Made by a program: the position numbers and the translations under genes
Source: Myoxocephalus aenaeus
Lineage: Eukaryota > Chordata > Actinopteri > Perciformes > Cottidae
DNA: 64,000 bases
Assembly: GCA_038501785.1 (NCBI GenBank)
Contig: JBAMJR010000342.1
Location: 1-64,000 of the forward strand
Reading direction: 5' to 3'
The notes under the pieces: generated by a model
What the model was told of the DNA's origin: nothing
The model's database searches: none
The model's input: the letters and a program-made list of their open reading frames with translations, nothing else
Shown here: positions 29,094-40,990 of the stretch, piece after piece
Position numbering within the stretch: the first letter of the stretch is position 1
How the letters are laid out: every line of letters begins with the position of its first letter

Positions 29094-31072
29094 AAAGCTA
29101 CTCGTAGCTGTGAGCGGGTCCTCGCTTCCGGCACGTTTGGGGTAGCCGGCGGGTCGCCGACTTGCCCCGGAAGGAAACCGGCCAAACCCATGCATTGTCT
29201 CAACAAGTGCAGGGAACAGCAATTAATTTTTTACAGTTATTTCCTGGCTGCGCAGTAGAGCTACTTACCTTTCAGCGTCACTGGCTTCCGTCAGGGTGCC
29301 AAGTTACACGGGCGAAATGCATGCTGGGAAAGACTGTCTCAGCGTTGGGCGGCAAACAGCTGTTTGTGTGGCGTGTCTTTCGGTCTGTCTCTTCCTGTTT
29401 TGTTTTGTTCGCGAGCGCTACCCAGAATGCAATTGGGCGCTGTCATTTTTATTTAAATCCGATGCTGTTTGGCTGATTTCCAGTAGGTGGCGCTACGACA
29501 ATGTGAACATATACTGTGCATCATGTTTCTGTACGTGAAGAGTATACCAGGTGATTTAACTTGCATGTCAATCGGATGCAGTTTGGTAGATTTAGTTTGG
29601 CCAGTAGGTGGCGCTAGTAGGTTACTATGAATATATAAGTATCTTATATTTAAGCAATAAGGTACCATGTGATTTACTGTTCAGGCTGGTTGAAAGCAGG
29701 CTGGAGGATGACACACTCACACACACACACACACACACACACATGCTGTCTCTATGTGAAGTATAGAGCAGATCATGTAAATTACACGTAAATCAGATGC
29801 TGTTCGGTAGATTTAGTTTGGCCAGTAGGTGGCGCTATGACAATGTGAACATTGGCCATGTACATGTCTTCAGGCACGGACCAGCATCATGTATGAGGAG
29901 AATTGGGCTAATGGCATCATGTACATGTACTCACACCAAGACCAGCAGCCTGTATATAGGAGTTACAACAGGGTTCTCTCATATAGCGATTAGCACAAAG
30001 TAGTCGCGTCTTTGGGTCCCCGTCACTTCGCGGCCGAAGGATGAAAACGTTGCGAGCGCACAAGCCATACTCCTGAGAGTCTTTCTATCACTTTAGAATA
30101 GAACTGAAGTGGATGACTTAAAAATTCTAGGAGGAGTAGTATTTGGCGTAAATGCAAATATCGGCTAAAAATTAGCATAAACAGTCCGAAAATGGCAAAT
30201 TGGCCGAATTACTGTAGCGCCCCCTAGTGGTTAAATGGGACGACTGATTTATTGCAAGTTCGGGGATGTGATGTGCACATATAGCCCAAGTTTGGAGTCT
30301 TTTCTCCCAATAGTTTTAATGTTATGAGTGTTTAAAAACAAGACACGCCCCTAAGAGGTTAATTGGTCGATATCTCCTCAACGCAATGACATATCAAAGA
30401 AATTCCAATGTAGTATTGATGATCCAGCTCTATTGATGATAAGTCCCAAGTTTAGTTAGAAAATAATTAAGCGTTTAGGAATTATTAAGAAAAATGTGTT
30501 TTTCACTAAATTCAAAATGGCGGAAAATTTTCATAGGCGGACTTTATGGGTCTGAGAGGCTTTTTTGTAGAGCAGGTGAAGACGGACATGTGTGAATTTT
30601 TTCAAGTAAAAAAAAAATTCTGGGCGAGGGGCGTCGCCGGTGCAACTTGAAGGGGGCGCTAGAGAGTCATTTTTTGGAACTTTTTCCCCCGGCTTTGATA
30701 CATTGGGTATTACACCAGGCCTGACAAGAGTTCCAAATTTGGTGAGTTTTTGGATATGATAAGTCCCCCAAAAAGCAGTCCAATGTACAAAAATAAGAAT
30801 CAGAATAATAAGAATCCGATCAATTTCAATAGGGTCCTACTCGGACTGACTACGTCAGTCGCTCGGACCCTAATAATAATAAGAATCCCGGCAATTTCAA
30901 TAGGGTCCTCTCGGGACTGACGTTGTCAGTCGCTCGGACCCTAATAATAAGAATCACATCAATTTCAATAGGGTCCTACTCGGACTGACTACGTCAGTCG
31001 CTCGGACCCTAAATAAGAATCCCGGCAATTTCAATAGGGTCCTCTACGTTGTCAGTCGCTCGGACCCTAATT
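29094..31072 (+). repeat. 1.7-kb repeat, right cluster copy 2
   Basis: Forward CTCF-consensus matches at 29480-29494, 29601-29615 and 29822-29836; reverse match at 30216-30230. It ends in four hairpin tails (~30810-31072), the last with an internal deletion (CCTCTACGTTGTCAG). This shows that tail copy number varies from 0 to 4 between units. Confidence 0.9.
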
Positions 31073-32295
31073 AAAGCTACTCGTAGCTGTGAGCGGGTCC
31101 TCGCTTCCGGCACGTTTGGGGTAGCCGGCGGGTCGCCGACTTGCCCCGGAAGGAAACCGGCCAAACCCATGCATTGCCTCAACAACTGCAGGGAACAGCA
31201 ATTAATTTTTTACAGTTATTTCCTGGCTGCGCAGTAGAGCTACTTACCTTTCAGCGTCACTGGCTTCCGTCAGGGTGCCAAGTTACACGGGCGAAATGCA
31301 TGCTGGGAAAGACTGTCTCAGCGTTGGGCGGCGAACAGCTGTTTGTGTGGCGTGTCTTTCGGTCTGTCTCTTCCTGTTTTGTTTTGTTCGCGAGCGCTAC
31401 CCAGAATGCAATTGGGCGCTGTCATTTTTATTTAAATCCGATGCTGTTTGGCTGATTTCCAGTAGGTGGCGCTACGACAATGTGAACATATACTGTGCAT
31501 CATGTTTCTGTGCGTGAACAGTACACCAGGTGATTTAACTTGCATGTCAATCGGATGCAGTTTGGTAGATTTAGTTTGGCCAGTAGGTGGCGCTAGTAGG
31601 TTACTATGAATATATAAGTATCTTATATTTAAGCAATAAGGTACCATGTGATTTACTGTTCAGGCTGGTTGAAAGCAGGCTGGAGGATGACACACTCACA
31701 AACACACACACACACACATGCATTGTGTTTCTCTATGTGAAGTGAAGAGCAGGTCATGTAAATCCTATGGCGTTTGGCTGATTTCCTTTGGCCAGTAGGT
31801 GGCGCTATGACAATCTAAACATTGGTCATGTACATGACCTCAGGCATGGACCAGCATCATGCAGGAGGAGTAGCAGCTATTTTGCTTCATGTATCTAGGA
31901 GTTACAACAGGGTTTTCTCATATAGCGGTTAGCACAAAGTAGTCGTGTCTTTGGGTCCCCCTGACGTCGCGGACGTTCGATGAAAACGTGTTGAGCACAC
32001 AAGCCATACTCCTGAGGGTGTTTCTATCACTTTAGAATACAGCTGAAGTGGATGACTTAAAAATTCTAGGAGGAGTAGTATTTGGCGTAAATGCAAATAT
32101 CGGCTAAAAATTAGCATATAGCGCCCCCTAGTGGTTAAATGGGACGACTGATTTATTGCAAGTTGGGGGATGCGATGTGAACATATACCCCAAGTTTGGA
32201 GTCTTTTCTCCCAATAGTTTTAATGTTATGAGTTTTTAAAAACAAGACACGCCCCTAAGAGGTTAAGTGGTTGATATCTCCTCAACGCAATGAGA
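31073..32295 (+). repeat. 1.7-kb repeat, right cluster copy 3, 3'-truncated
   Basis: Forward CTCF-consensus matches at 31459-31473, 31580-31594 and 31792-31806; reverse match at 32120-32134. The middle resembles the truncated copy at 26.1 kb (shared GCAGGAGGAGTAGCAGC). At GCAATGAGAT the sequence jumps into the hairpin satellite, losing the last ~450 bases of the unit. Confidence 0.85.
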
Positions 32296-35200
32296 TGTCG
32301 CTCGGACCCTAATAATAAGAATCACATCAATTTCAATAGGGTCCTACTCGGACTGACTACGTCAGTCGCTCGGACCCTAATAATAAGAATCACAGCAATT
32401 TCAATAGGGTCCTCTCGGGACTGACGTTGTCAGTCGCTCTGACCCTAATAATAATAATAAGAAGAATCCCGGCAATTTCAATAGGGTCCTCTCGGGATTG
32501 ACGTTGTCAGTCGCTCGGACCCTAATAATAATAAGAATCCCAGCAATTTCAATAGGGTCCTCTCGGGACTGACGTTGTCAGTCGCTCGGACCCTAATAAG
32601 AATCCCAGCAATTACAATAGGGTCCTACTCGGACTGACTACGTCAGTCGCTCGGACCCTAATAATAAGAATCCGAGCAATTTCAATAGGGTCCTACTCGG
32701 ACTGACTACGTCAGTCGCTCGGACCCTAATAATAATAAGAATCCCGGCAATTTCAATAGGGTCCTCTCGGGACTGACGTTGTCAGTCGCTCGGACCCTAA
32801 TAATGAAGAAGAATCCCAGCAATTTCAATAGGGTCCTACTCGGACTGACTACGTCAGTCGCTCGGACCCTAATAATAAGAATCCCGGCATTTTCAATAGG
32901 GTCCTCTCGGGACTGACGTTGTCAGTCGCTCGGACCCTAATAAGAATCACAGCAATTTCAATAGGGTCCTCTCGGGACTGACGTTGTCAGTCGCTCGGAC
33001 CCTAATAATAATAAGAAGAAGAAGAATCCCGGCAATTTCAATAGGGTCCTCTCGGGACTGACGTTGTCAGTCGCTCGGACCCTAATAAGAATCACATCAA
33101 TTTCAATAGGGTCCTACTCGGACTGACTACATCAGTCGCTCGGACCCTAATAATAAGAATCCCGGCAATTTCAATAGGGTCCTCTCGGGACTGACGTTGT
33201 CAGTCGCTCGGACCCTAATAATAATAAGAATCCCGGCAATTTCAATAGGGTCCTCTCGGGACTGACGTTGTCAGTCGCTCGGACCCTAATAATAATAAGA
33301 ATCACATCAATTTCAATAGGGTCCTACTCGGACTGACTACGTCAGTCGCTCGGACCCTAATAAGAATCACATCAATTTCAATAGGGTCCTACTCGGACTG
33401 ACTACGTCAGTCGCTCGGACCCTAATAATAAGAATCCCGGCAATTTCAATAGGGTCCTACTCGGACTGACTACGTCAGTCGCTCGGACCCTAACAAGAAA
33501 CACGTCAATTTCAATAGGGTCCTACTCGGACTGACTACGTCAGTCGCTCGGACCCTAATAAGAAACACATCAATTTCAATAGGGTCCTCTCGGGACTGAC
33601 GTTGTCAGTCGCTCGGACCCTAATAATAATAATAAGAATCCCGGCAATTTCAATAGGGTCCTCTCGGGACTGACGTTGTCAGTCGCTCGGACCCTAATAA
33701 GAATCCCGGCAATTTCAATAGGGTCCTCTCGGGACTGACGTTGTCAGTCGCTCGGACCCTAATAAGAATCACATCAATTTCAATAGGGTCCTACTCGGAC
33801 TGACTACGTCAGTCGCTCGGACCCTAATAATAAGAATCCCATCAATTTCAATAGGGTCCTCTCGGGACTGACTACGTCAGTCGCTCGGACCCTAATAATA
33901 AGAATCACAGCAATTTCAATAGGGTCCTCTCGGGACTGACGTTGTCAGTCGCTCGGACCCTAATAATAAGAATCCCGGCAATTTCAATAGGGTCCTCTCG
34001 GGACTGACGTTGTCAGTCGCTCGGACCCTAATAATAAGAATCCCAGCAATTTCAATAGGGTCCTACTCGGACTGACTACGTCAGTCGCTCGGACCCTAAT
34101 AATAAGAATCCGAGCAATTTCAATAGGGTCCTACTCGGACTGACTACGTCAGTCGCTCGGACCCTAATAATAATAAGAATCCCGGCAATTTCAATAGGGT
34201 CCTCTCGGGACTGACGTTGTCAGTCGCTCGGACCCTAATAATGAAGAAGAATCCCAGCAATTTCAATAGGGTCCTACTCGGACTGACTACGTCAGTCGCT
34301 CGGACCCTAATAATAAGAATCCCGGCAATTTCAATAGGGTCCTCTCGGGACTGACGTTGTCAGTCGCTCGGACCCTAATAAGAATCACAGCAATTTCAAT
34401 AGGGTCCTCTCGGGACTGACGTTGTCAGTCGCTCGGACCCTAATAAGAATCCCGGCAATTTCAATAGGGTCCTCTCGGGACTGACGTTGTCAGTCGCTCG
34501 GACCCTAATAAGAATCACAGCAATTTCAATAGGGTCCTCTCGGGACTGACGTTGTCAGTCGCTCGGACCCTAATAAGAATCCCGGCAATTTCAATAGGGT
34601 CCTCTCGGGACTGACGTTGTCAGTCGCTCGGACCCTAATAATATTAATAAGAAGAAGAATCCCGGCAATTTCAATAGGGTCCTCTCGGGACTGACGTTGT
34701 CAGTCGCTCGGACCCTAATAAGAATCACATCAATTTCAATAGGGTCCTACTCGGACTGACTACATCAGTCGCTCGGACCCTAATAATAAGAATCCCGGCA
34801 ATTTCAATAGGGTCCTCTCGGGACTGACGTTGTCAGTCGCTCGGACCCTAATAATAATAAGAATCCCGGCAATTTCAATAGGGTCCTCTCGGGACTGACG
34901 TTGTCAGTCGCTCGGACCCTAATAATAATAAGAATCACATCAATTTCAATAGGGTCCTACTCGGACTGACTACGTCAGTCGCTCGGACCCTAATAAGAAT
35001 CACATCAATTTCAATAGGGTCCTACTCGGACTGACTACGTCAGTCGCTCGGACCCTAACAAGAAACACGTCAATTTCAATAGGGTCCTACTCGGACTGAC
35101 TACGTCAGTCGCTCGGACCCTAATAAGAAACACATCAATTTCAATAGGGTCCTCTCGGGACTGACGTTGTCAGTCGCTCGGACCCTAATAAGAATAATAA

Positions 35201-38200
35201 GAATCCCGGCAATTTCAATAGGGTCCTCTCGGGACTGACGTTGTCAGTCGCTCGGACCCTAATAAGAATCCCGGCAATTTCAATAGGGTCCTCTCGGGAC
35301 TGACGTTGTCAGTCGCTCGGACCCTAATAAGACTCCCGGCAATTTCAATAGGGTCCTCTCGGGACTGACGTTGTCAGTCGCTCGGACCCTAATAAGAATC
35401 ACATCAATTTCAATAGGGTCCTACTCGGACTGACTACGTCAGTCGCTCGGACCCTAATAATAAGAATCCCATCAATTTCAATAGGGTCCTCTCGGGACTG
35501 ACGTTGTCAGTCGCTCGGACCCTAATAATAAGAATCACAGCAATTTCAATAGGGTCCTCTCGGGACTGACGTTGTCAGTCGCTCGGACCCTAATAATAAG
35601 AATCCCGGCAATTTCAATAGGGTCCTCTCGGGACTGACGTTGTCAGTCGCTCGGACCCTAATAATAAGACTCCCGGCAATTTCAATAGGGTCCTACTCGG
35701 ACTGACTACGTCAGTCGCTCGGACCCTAATAATAAGAATCCGGGCAATTTCAATAGGGTCCTACTCGGACTGACTACGTCAGTCGCTCGGACCCTAATAA
35801 TAATAATAAGAATCCCGGCAATTTCAATAGGGTCCTCTCGGAACTGACGTTGTCAGTCGCTCGGACCCTAATAATAATAATAAGAATCCCGGCAATTTCA
35901 ATAGGGTCCTCTCGGGACTGACGTTGTCAGTCGCTCGGACCCTAATAAGAATCCCGGCAATTTCAAAAGGGTCCTCTCGGGACTGACGTTGTCAGTCGCT
36001 CGGACCCTAATAATAATAAGAATCCCGGCAATTTCAATAGGGTCCTCTCGGGACTGACGTTGTCAGTCGCTCGGACCCTAATAATAATAAGAATCACATC
36101 AATTTCAATAGGGTCCTACTCGGACTGACTACGTCAGTCGCTCGGACCCTAATAAGAATCACATCAATTTCAATAGGGTCCTACTCGGACTGACTACGTC
36201 AGTCGCTCGGACCCTAATAATAAGAATCCCGGCAATTTCAATAGGGTCCTCTCGGGACTGACGTTGTCAGTCGCTCGGACCCTAATAATAATAAGAATCA
36301 CATCAATTTCAATAGGGTCCTACTCGGACTGACTACGTCAGTCGCTCGGACCCTAATAAGAATCACATCAATTTCAATAGGGTCCTACTCGGACTGACTA
36401 CGTCAGTCGCTCGGACCCTAATAAGAATCCCGGCAATTTCAATAGGGTCCTCTCGGGACTGACGTTGTCAGTCGCTCGGACCCTAATAAGAATCCCGGCA
36501 ATTTCAATAGGGTCCTCTCGGGACTGACGTTGTCAGTCGCTCGGACCCTAATAAGAATCACATCAATTTCAATAGGGTCCTACTCGGACTGACTACGTCA
36601 GTCGCTCGGACCCTAATAATAAGAATCCCATCAATTTCAATAGGGTCCTCTCGGGACTGACTACGTCAGTCGCTCGGACCCTAATAATAAGAATCACAGC
36701 AATTTCAATAGGGTCCTCTCGGGACTGACGTTGTCAGTCGCTCGGACCCTAATAATAAGAATCCCGGCAATTTCAATAGGGTCCTCTCGGGACTGACGTT
36801 GTCAGTCGCTCGGACCCTAATAATAAGAATCCCAGCAATTTCAATAGGGTCCTACTCGGACTGACTACGTCAGTCGCTCGGACCCTAATAATAAGAATCC
36901 GAGCAATTTCAATAGGGTCCTACTCGGACTGACTACGTCAGTCGCTCGGACCCTAATAATAATAAGAATCCCGGCAATTTCAATAGGGTCCTCTCGGGAC
37001 TGACGTTGTCAGTCGCTCGGACCCTAATAATGAAGAAGAATCCCAGCAATTTCAATAGGGTCCTACTCGGACTGACTACGTCAGTCGCTCGGACCCTAAT
37101 AATAAGAATCCCGGCAATTTCAATAGGGTCCTCTCGGGACTGACGTTGTCAGTCGCTCGGACCCTAATAAGAATCACAGCAATTTCAATAGGGTCCTCTC
37201 GGGACTGACGTTGTCAGTCGCTCGGACCCTAATAAGAATCCCGGCAATTTCAATAGGGTCCTCTCGGGACTGACGTTGTCAGTCGCTCGGACCCTAATAA
37301 GAATCACAGCAATTTCAATAGGGTCCTCTCGGGACTGACGTTGTCAGTCGCTCGGACCCTAATAAGAATCCCGGCAATTTCAATAGGGTCCTCTCGGGAC
37401 TGACGTTGTCAGTCGCTCGGACCCTAATAATATTAATAAGAAGAAGAATCCCGGCAATTTCAATAGGGTCCTCTCGGGACTGACGTTGTCAGTCACTCGG
37501 ACCCTAATAAGAATCACATCAATTTCAATAGGGTCCTACTCGGACTGACTACATCAGTCGCTCGGACCCTAATAATAAGAATCCCGGCAATTTCAATAGG
37601 GTCCTCTCGGGACTGACGTTGTCAGTCGCTCGGACCCTAATAATAATAAGAATCCCGGCAATTTCAATAGGGTCCTCTCGGGACTGACGTTGTCAGTCGC
37701 TCGGACCCTAATAATAATAAGAATCACATCAATTTCAATAGGGTCCTACTCGGACTGACTACGTCAGTCGCTCGGACCCTAATAAGAATCACATCAATTT
37801 CAATAGGGTCCTACTCGGACTGACTACGTCAGTCGCTCGGACCCTAACAAGAAACACGTCAATTTCAATAGGGTCCTACTCGGACTGACTACGTCAGTCG
37901 CTCGGACCCTAATAAGAAACACATCAATTTCAATAGGGTCCTCTCGGGACTGACGTTGTCAGTCGCTCGGACCCTAATAATAATAATAAGAATCCCGGCA
38001 ATTTCAATAGGGTCCTCTCGGGACTGACGTTGTCAGTCGCTCGGACCCTAATAAGAATCCCGGCAATTTCAATAGGGTCCTCTCGGGACTGACGTTGTCA
38101 GTCGCTCGGACCCTAATAAGACTCCCGGCAATTTCAATAGGGTCCTCTCGGGACTGACGTTGTCAGTCGCTCGGACCCTAATAAGAATCACATCAATTTC

Positions 38201-38806
38201 AATAGGGTCCTACTCGGACTGACTACGTCAGTCGCTCGGACCCTAATAATAAGAATCCCATCAATTTCAATAGGGTCCTCTCGGGACTGACGTTGTCAGT
38301 CGCTCGGACCCTAATAATAAGAATCACAGCAATTTCAATAGGGTCCTCTCGGGACTGACGTTGTCAGTCGCTCGGACCCTAATAATAAGAATCCCGGCAA
38401 TTTCAATAGGGTCCTCTCGGGACTGACGTTGTCAGTCGCTCGGACCCTAATAATAAGACTCCCGGCAATTTCAATAGGGTCCTACTCGGACTGACTACGT
38501 CAGTCGCTCGGACCCTAATAATAAGAATCCGGGCAATTTCAATAGGGTCCTACTCGGACTGACTACGTCAGTCGCTCGGACCCTAATAATAATAATAAGA
38601 ATCCCGGCAATTTCAATAGGGTCCTCTCGGAACTGACGTTGTCAGTCGCTCGGACCCTAATAATAATAATAAGAATCCCGGCAATTTCAATAGGGTCCTC
38701 TCGGGACTGACGTTGTCAGTCGCTCGGACCCTAATAAGAATCCCGGCAATTTCAAAAGGGTCCTCTCGGGACTGACGTTGTCAGTCGCTCGGACCCTAAT
38801 AATAAA
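32296..38806. repeat. Hairpin satellite array, ~95 units of 55-80 bp
   Basis: Each unit reads AATTTCAATAGGGTCC, a hairpin, GGACCCTAAT, then a short (AAT)n AAGAATC spacer of variable length. The hairpin has outer arms AGGGTCC/GGACCCT and inner arms GACTGAC/GTCAGTC. Two variants alternate irregularly: loop GTT with CTCTCGG before the inner arm, usually after TCCCGGC; and loop TAC with CTACTCG, usually after TCACATC. Rare markers (ATATTAATAAG at 34641 and 37430; TTTCAAAAGG at 35961 and 38750) recur 2,789 bases apart, showing a recent large duplication within the array. The same unit forms the tail of the 1.7-kb repeats. Confidence 0.95.
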
Positions 38807-38812
38807 CACCAG

Positions 38813-38952
38813 GCACTGTGACGGATGAGCTGCTCCTTCAGACACAGGAGCTGCTGGGGAACCGGCTCAGGTCTCTGGTCTCTTTACAGACGGCAAAGCA
38901 GAGGCTGCAGGGAGAGAAGGATCACAAAAAAGAATCAATTCATGTTTCATAA
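38813..38952 (+). pseudogene. Candidate coiled-coil exon of the host gene
   Basis: Follows the acceptor-like AACACCAG. In phase 1 it is open for 45 codons and ends at TAA (38950-38952). The Leu/Gln/Arg-rich helix-like sequence (DELLLQTQELLGNRLRSLV) looks like real coding sequence rather than repeat. Phase and frame match the donor at 2515, so the two may be neighbouring exons with the whole repeat/transposon block as the intron. Gene identity unknown. Confidence 0.35.
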
Positions 38953-39792
38953 CTAATAAGCACAGTGAATATGACACTGTTTCAATGAATAGACATTATG
39001 ATTCATTTACCATCTACGTGTGAACCCTGAGTGCAACAGAAACACACTTTGTTATTTATATTTTGACAATACTTTACATTTAAATACACGTCACTTTAAC
39101 CCTCACACCTACAGTACACTTGTTTACAGTACTGCTATCTGTTTCTCTGTGCACTTTATTTTATGTTTGATATTCTATTGTAAATGTAATATGTTTCTAT
39201 TGCACTGTGTTGATTGTTGTTGTTGGTCTAATGTACGCACCACCTTCCAAGACTAATTCTTCATGTGTAAAACACACCTGGCAAATACATGGTTCTGATT
39301 CTGACTGATTCTGAATACACAAACTACTGTTAGTGAAGGCAGAAAGTTTCACATGTATATCTGTTATTACCTAAAGGAAAAGGAGCTAAAGACTGATACG
39401 TACCCTCATCACGGCTGGGATCAAGTCATAGTCACGAGAAGTAGAACTCCAGAACACACACATGACCAGAACACGTCAACATGAGACGGGATGATGAAGT
39501 CATGCTTCATGTGGGAGAAGAGCTCACGGTCCAGTGGTGTCGGTCGACAGAATCTTCAGCTAGAAACAAAGAAATAAAAGACAACACATGTTTACTCACA
39601 GCTCTGCACAATACGTGTTGTTTACACTCGTTTCCGGGTTGTGAGTGAAGCAGGAAGGGATGGGGAGGAGCCGGCGAAACTCAAAACGGCTCCACTGCGC
39701 CACTAGCGGCCAAATAAATATTACATCGGTAGTGGTTCAGCACTACCATAGAGAATGAATGGAGGGTCCGTTTAGGGCGTTTAGCTAAAGAA

Positions 39793-39839
39793 TCCCCGGC
39801 CGCCGCGCGGAAGACTAGGGTTCGATTCCCTGACGGGGA
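39793..39839 (+). pseudogene. tRNA-Glu-like pseudogene lacking D-arm and anticodon loop
   Basis: TCCCCGG pairs with ACGGGGA as an acceptor stem, and TAGGG-TTCGATT-CCCTG forms a T-arm. Between them, CCGCCGCG resembles the 3' side of a vertebrate tRNA-Glu anticodon arm, directly joined to the acceptor stem. About 25 bases are missing, so it cannot be functional. Confidence 0.4.
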
Positions 39840-40136
39840 GTTTTCTACCAGCTGCTAGCAGGCCAACAGTCAAAATCCTCTTGTTTGTCACTCCGCAGAA
39901 TGAAACGTCTGACAATATTCAAAGTCAACATCTTTCAGCACTGTGTGTGTGTGTGTGTGTGTGTAAGGTGACATATGCATGTATATTATTGTGTGTGTAA
40001 CGTTGTCAGTATTAACAGTCATGTGCTTGTCTTTATGAATCATATTCTTTTGAATGGGTAGATACTACAGTTCAGTCTTTCATTGCCCACATGTAAGATG
40101 GGTTCAAGTGCTGTGACCAACAGAATAATGATGCTG

Positions 40137-40275
40137 TCTGTCTGCCTGTCTATCTATCTATCTGTCTGTCTGCCTGTCTATCTATCTGTCTGTCTGTCTG
40201 CCTGCCTGTCTGTCTATCTATCTGCATGCCTGTCTACCTGCCTGCTTGTCTGTCTCTCTGCCTGTCTGTCTGTCA
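40137..40275. repeat. (CTGT)n/(CTAT)n/(CTGC)n microsatellite
   Basis: Imperfect tetranucleotide array of CTGT, CTAT, CTGC and CTAC words. The open frame through it is an artefact of the 4-bp period. Confidence 0.9.
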
Positions 40276-40560
40276 TAACAAATGCTGTTACCTAGTTATT
40301 ACAAATGCTGATCACCGTTACCGTGAGGGACTCTGTCTATAAAGTGCGTTGTGTTTTGCTGTGCAGGAGATGATGATGAAGAAGAAGAGGAAGGAAGGCG
40401 TAGTCTTCAGAACGGTCCATCAGGACCTCTGATCAGGCCATGAGGATTAAAACAGATCCATCGCTCCAGGACAAGTCTTGTGCTCAGAGACCGGACCTCG
40501 TGAGGACCAACGCTCTCTCTGGTCCTTCAGCGGGGAGGAGTCAGACCAACAGGAGGTGAT

Positions 40561-40884
40561 GTGTTAGACCAACAGGAGGAGATGGAGGAGGACAGACAGG
40601 AGGAGATGGAGGAGGACAGACAGGAGGTGATGGAGGAGGACAGACAGGAGGTGATGGAGGAGGACAGACAGGAGGAGATGGAGGAGGACAGACAGGAGGA
40701 GATGGAGGAGGACAGACAGGAGGAGATGGAGGAGGACAGACAGGAGGTGATGGAGGAGGACAGACAGGAGGTGATGGAGGAGGACAGACAGGAGGAGATG
40801 GAGGAGGACAGACATGAGGTGATGGAGGAGGACAGACAGGAGGAGATGGAGGAGGACAGACAGGAGGAGATGGAGGAGGACAGG
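40561..40884 (+). repeat. 24-bp minisatellite encoding an EEDRQEEM-type repeat
   Basis: About thirteen 24-bp units (GAGGAGGACAGACAGGAG then GAGATG or GTGATG) keep one frame open for 8-residue acidic repeats EEDRQE(E/V)M. The frame has no ATG start; it opens upstream and would continue from an exon. It ends CTGCAGTTTG before a possible donor GTAATC. It could be a coding minisatellite of the host gene or simply a G/A-rich VNTR; strand asymmetry and frame conservation favour but do not prove coding. Confidence 0.75.
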
Positions 40885-40990
40885 CTGCAGTTTGGTAATC
40901 AATTTCAAACTGTCAATTATTGTCATCTCCATGTGCTGCTTTATTTCAGGAGACCAGTGTCACTGTGAGGAAGCTCCACTTGCAGCTGGT

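Larger units (their letters stand above)
38953..40360. other. Unique region without a recognised gene
   Basis: AT-rich to about 39300, then mixed sequence. It contains a (GT)n run at ~39943-39964, a decayed tRNA-Glu-like element (39793-39839) and a long tetranucleotide microsatellite. The stretch 39600-39720 is GC-richer and could be an old promoter, but nothing decides it. Confidence 0.5.

Noticed and set aside
32296..38806. CRISPR-like regularly spaced palindromic repeats
   Set aside because: Spacers are 5-25-base AAT/AAG simple sequence, not diverse, and the context is a vertebrate genome with no Cas genes. It is an ordinary satellite.
39400..39560. Possible minus-strand exon around 39410-39555
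   Set aside because: Translation in all frames has early stops and no recognisable similarity; splice-like sites alone are not enough.
40083..40295. A Cys/Leu/Ser-rich 70-residue frame
   Set aside because: It is generated by the CTGT/CTAT tetranucleotide microsatellite.
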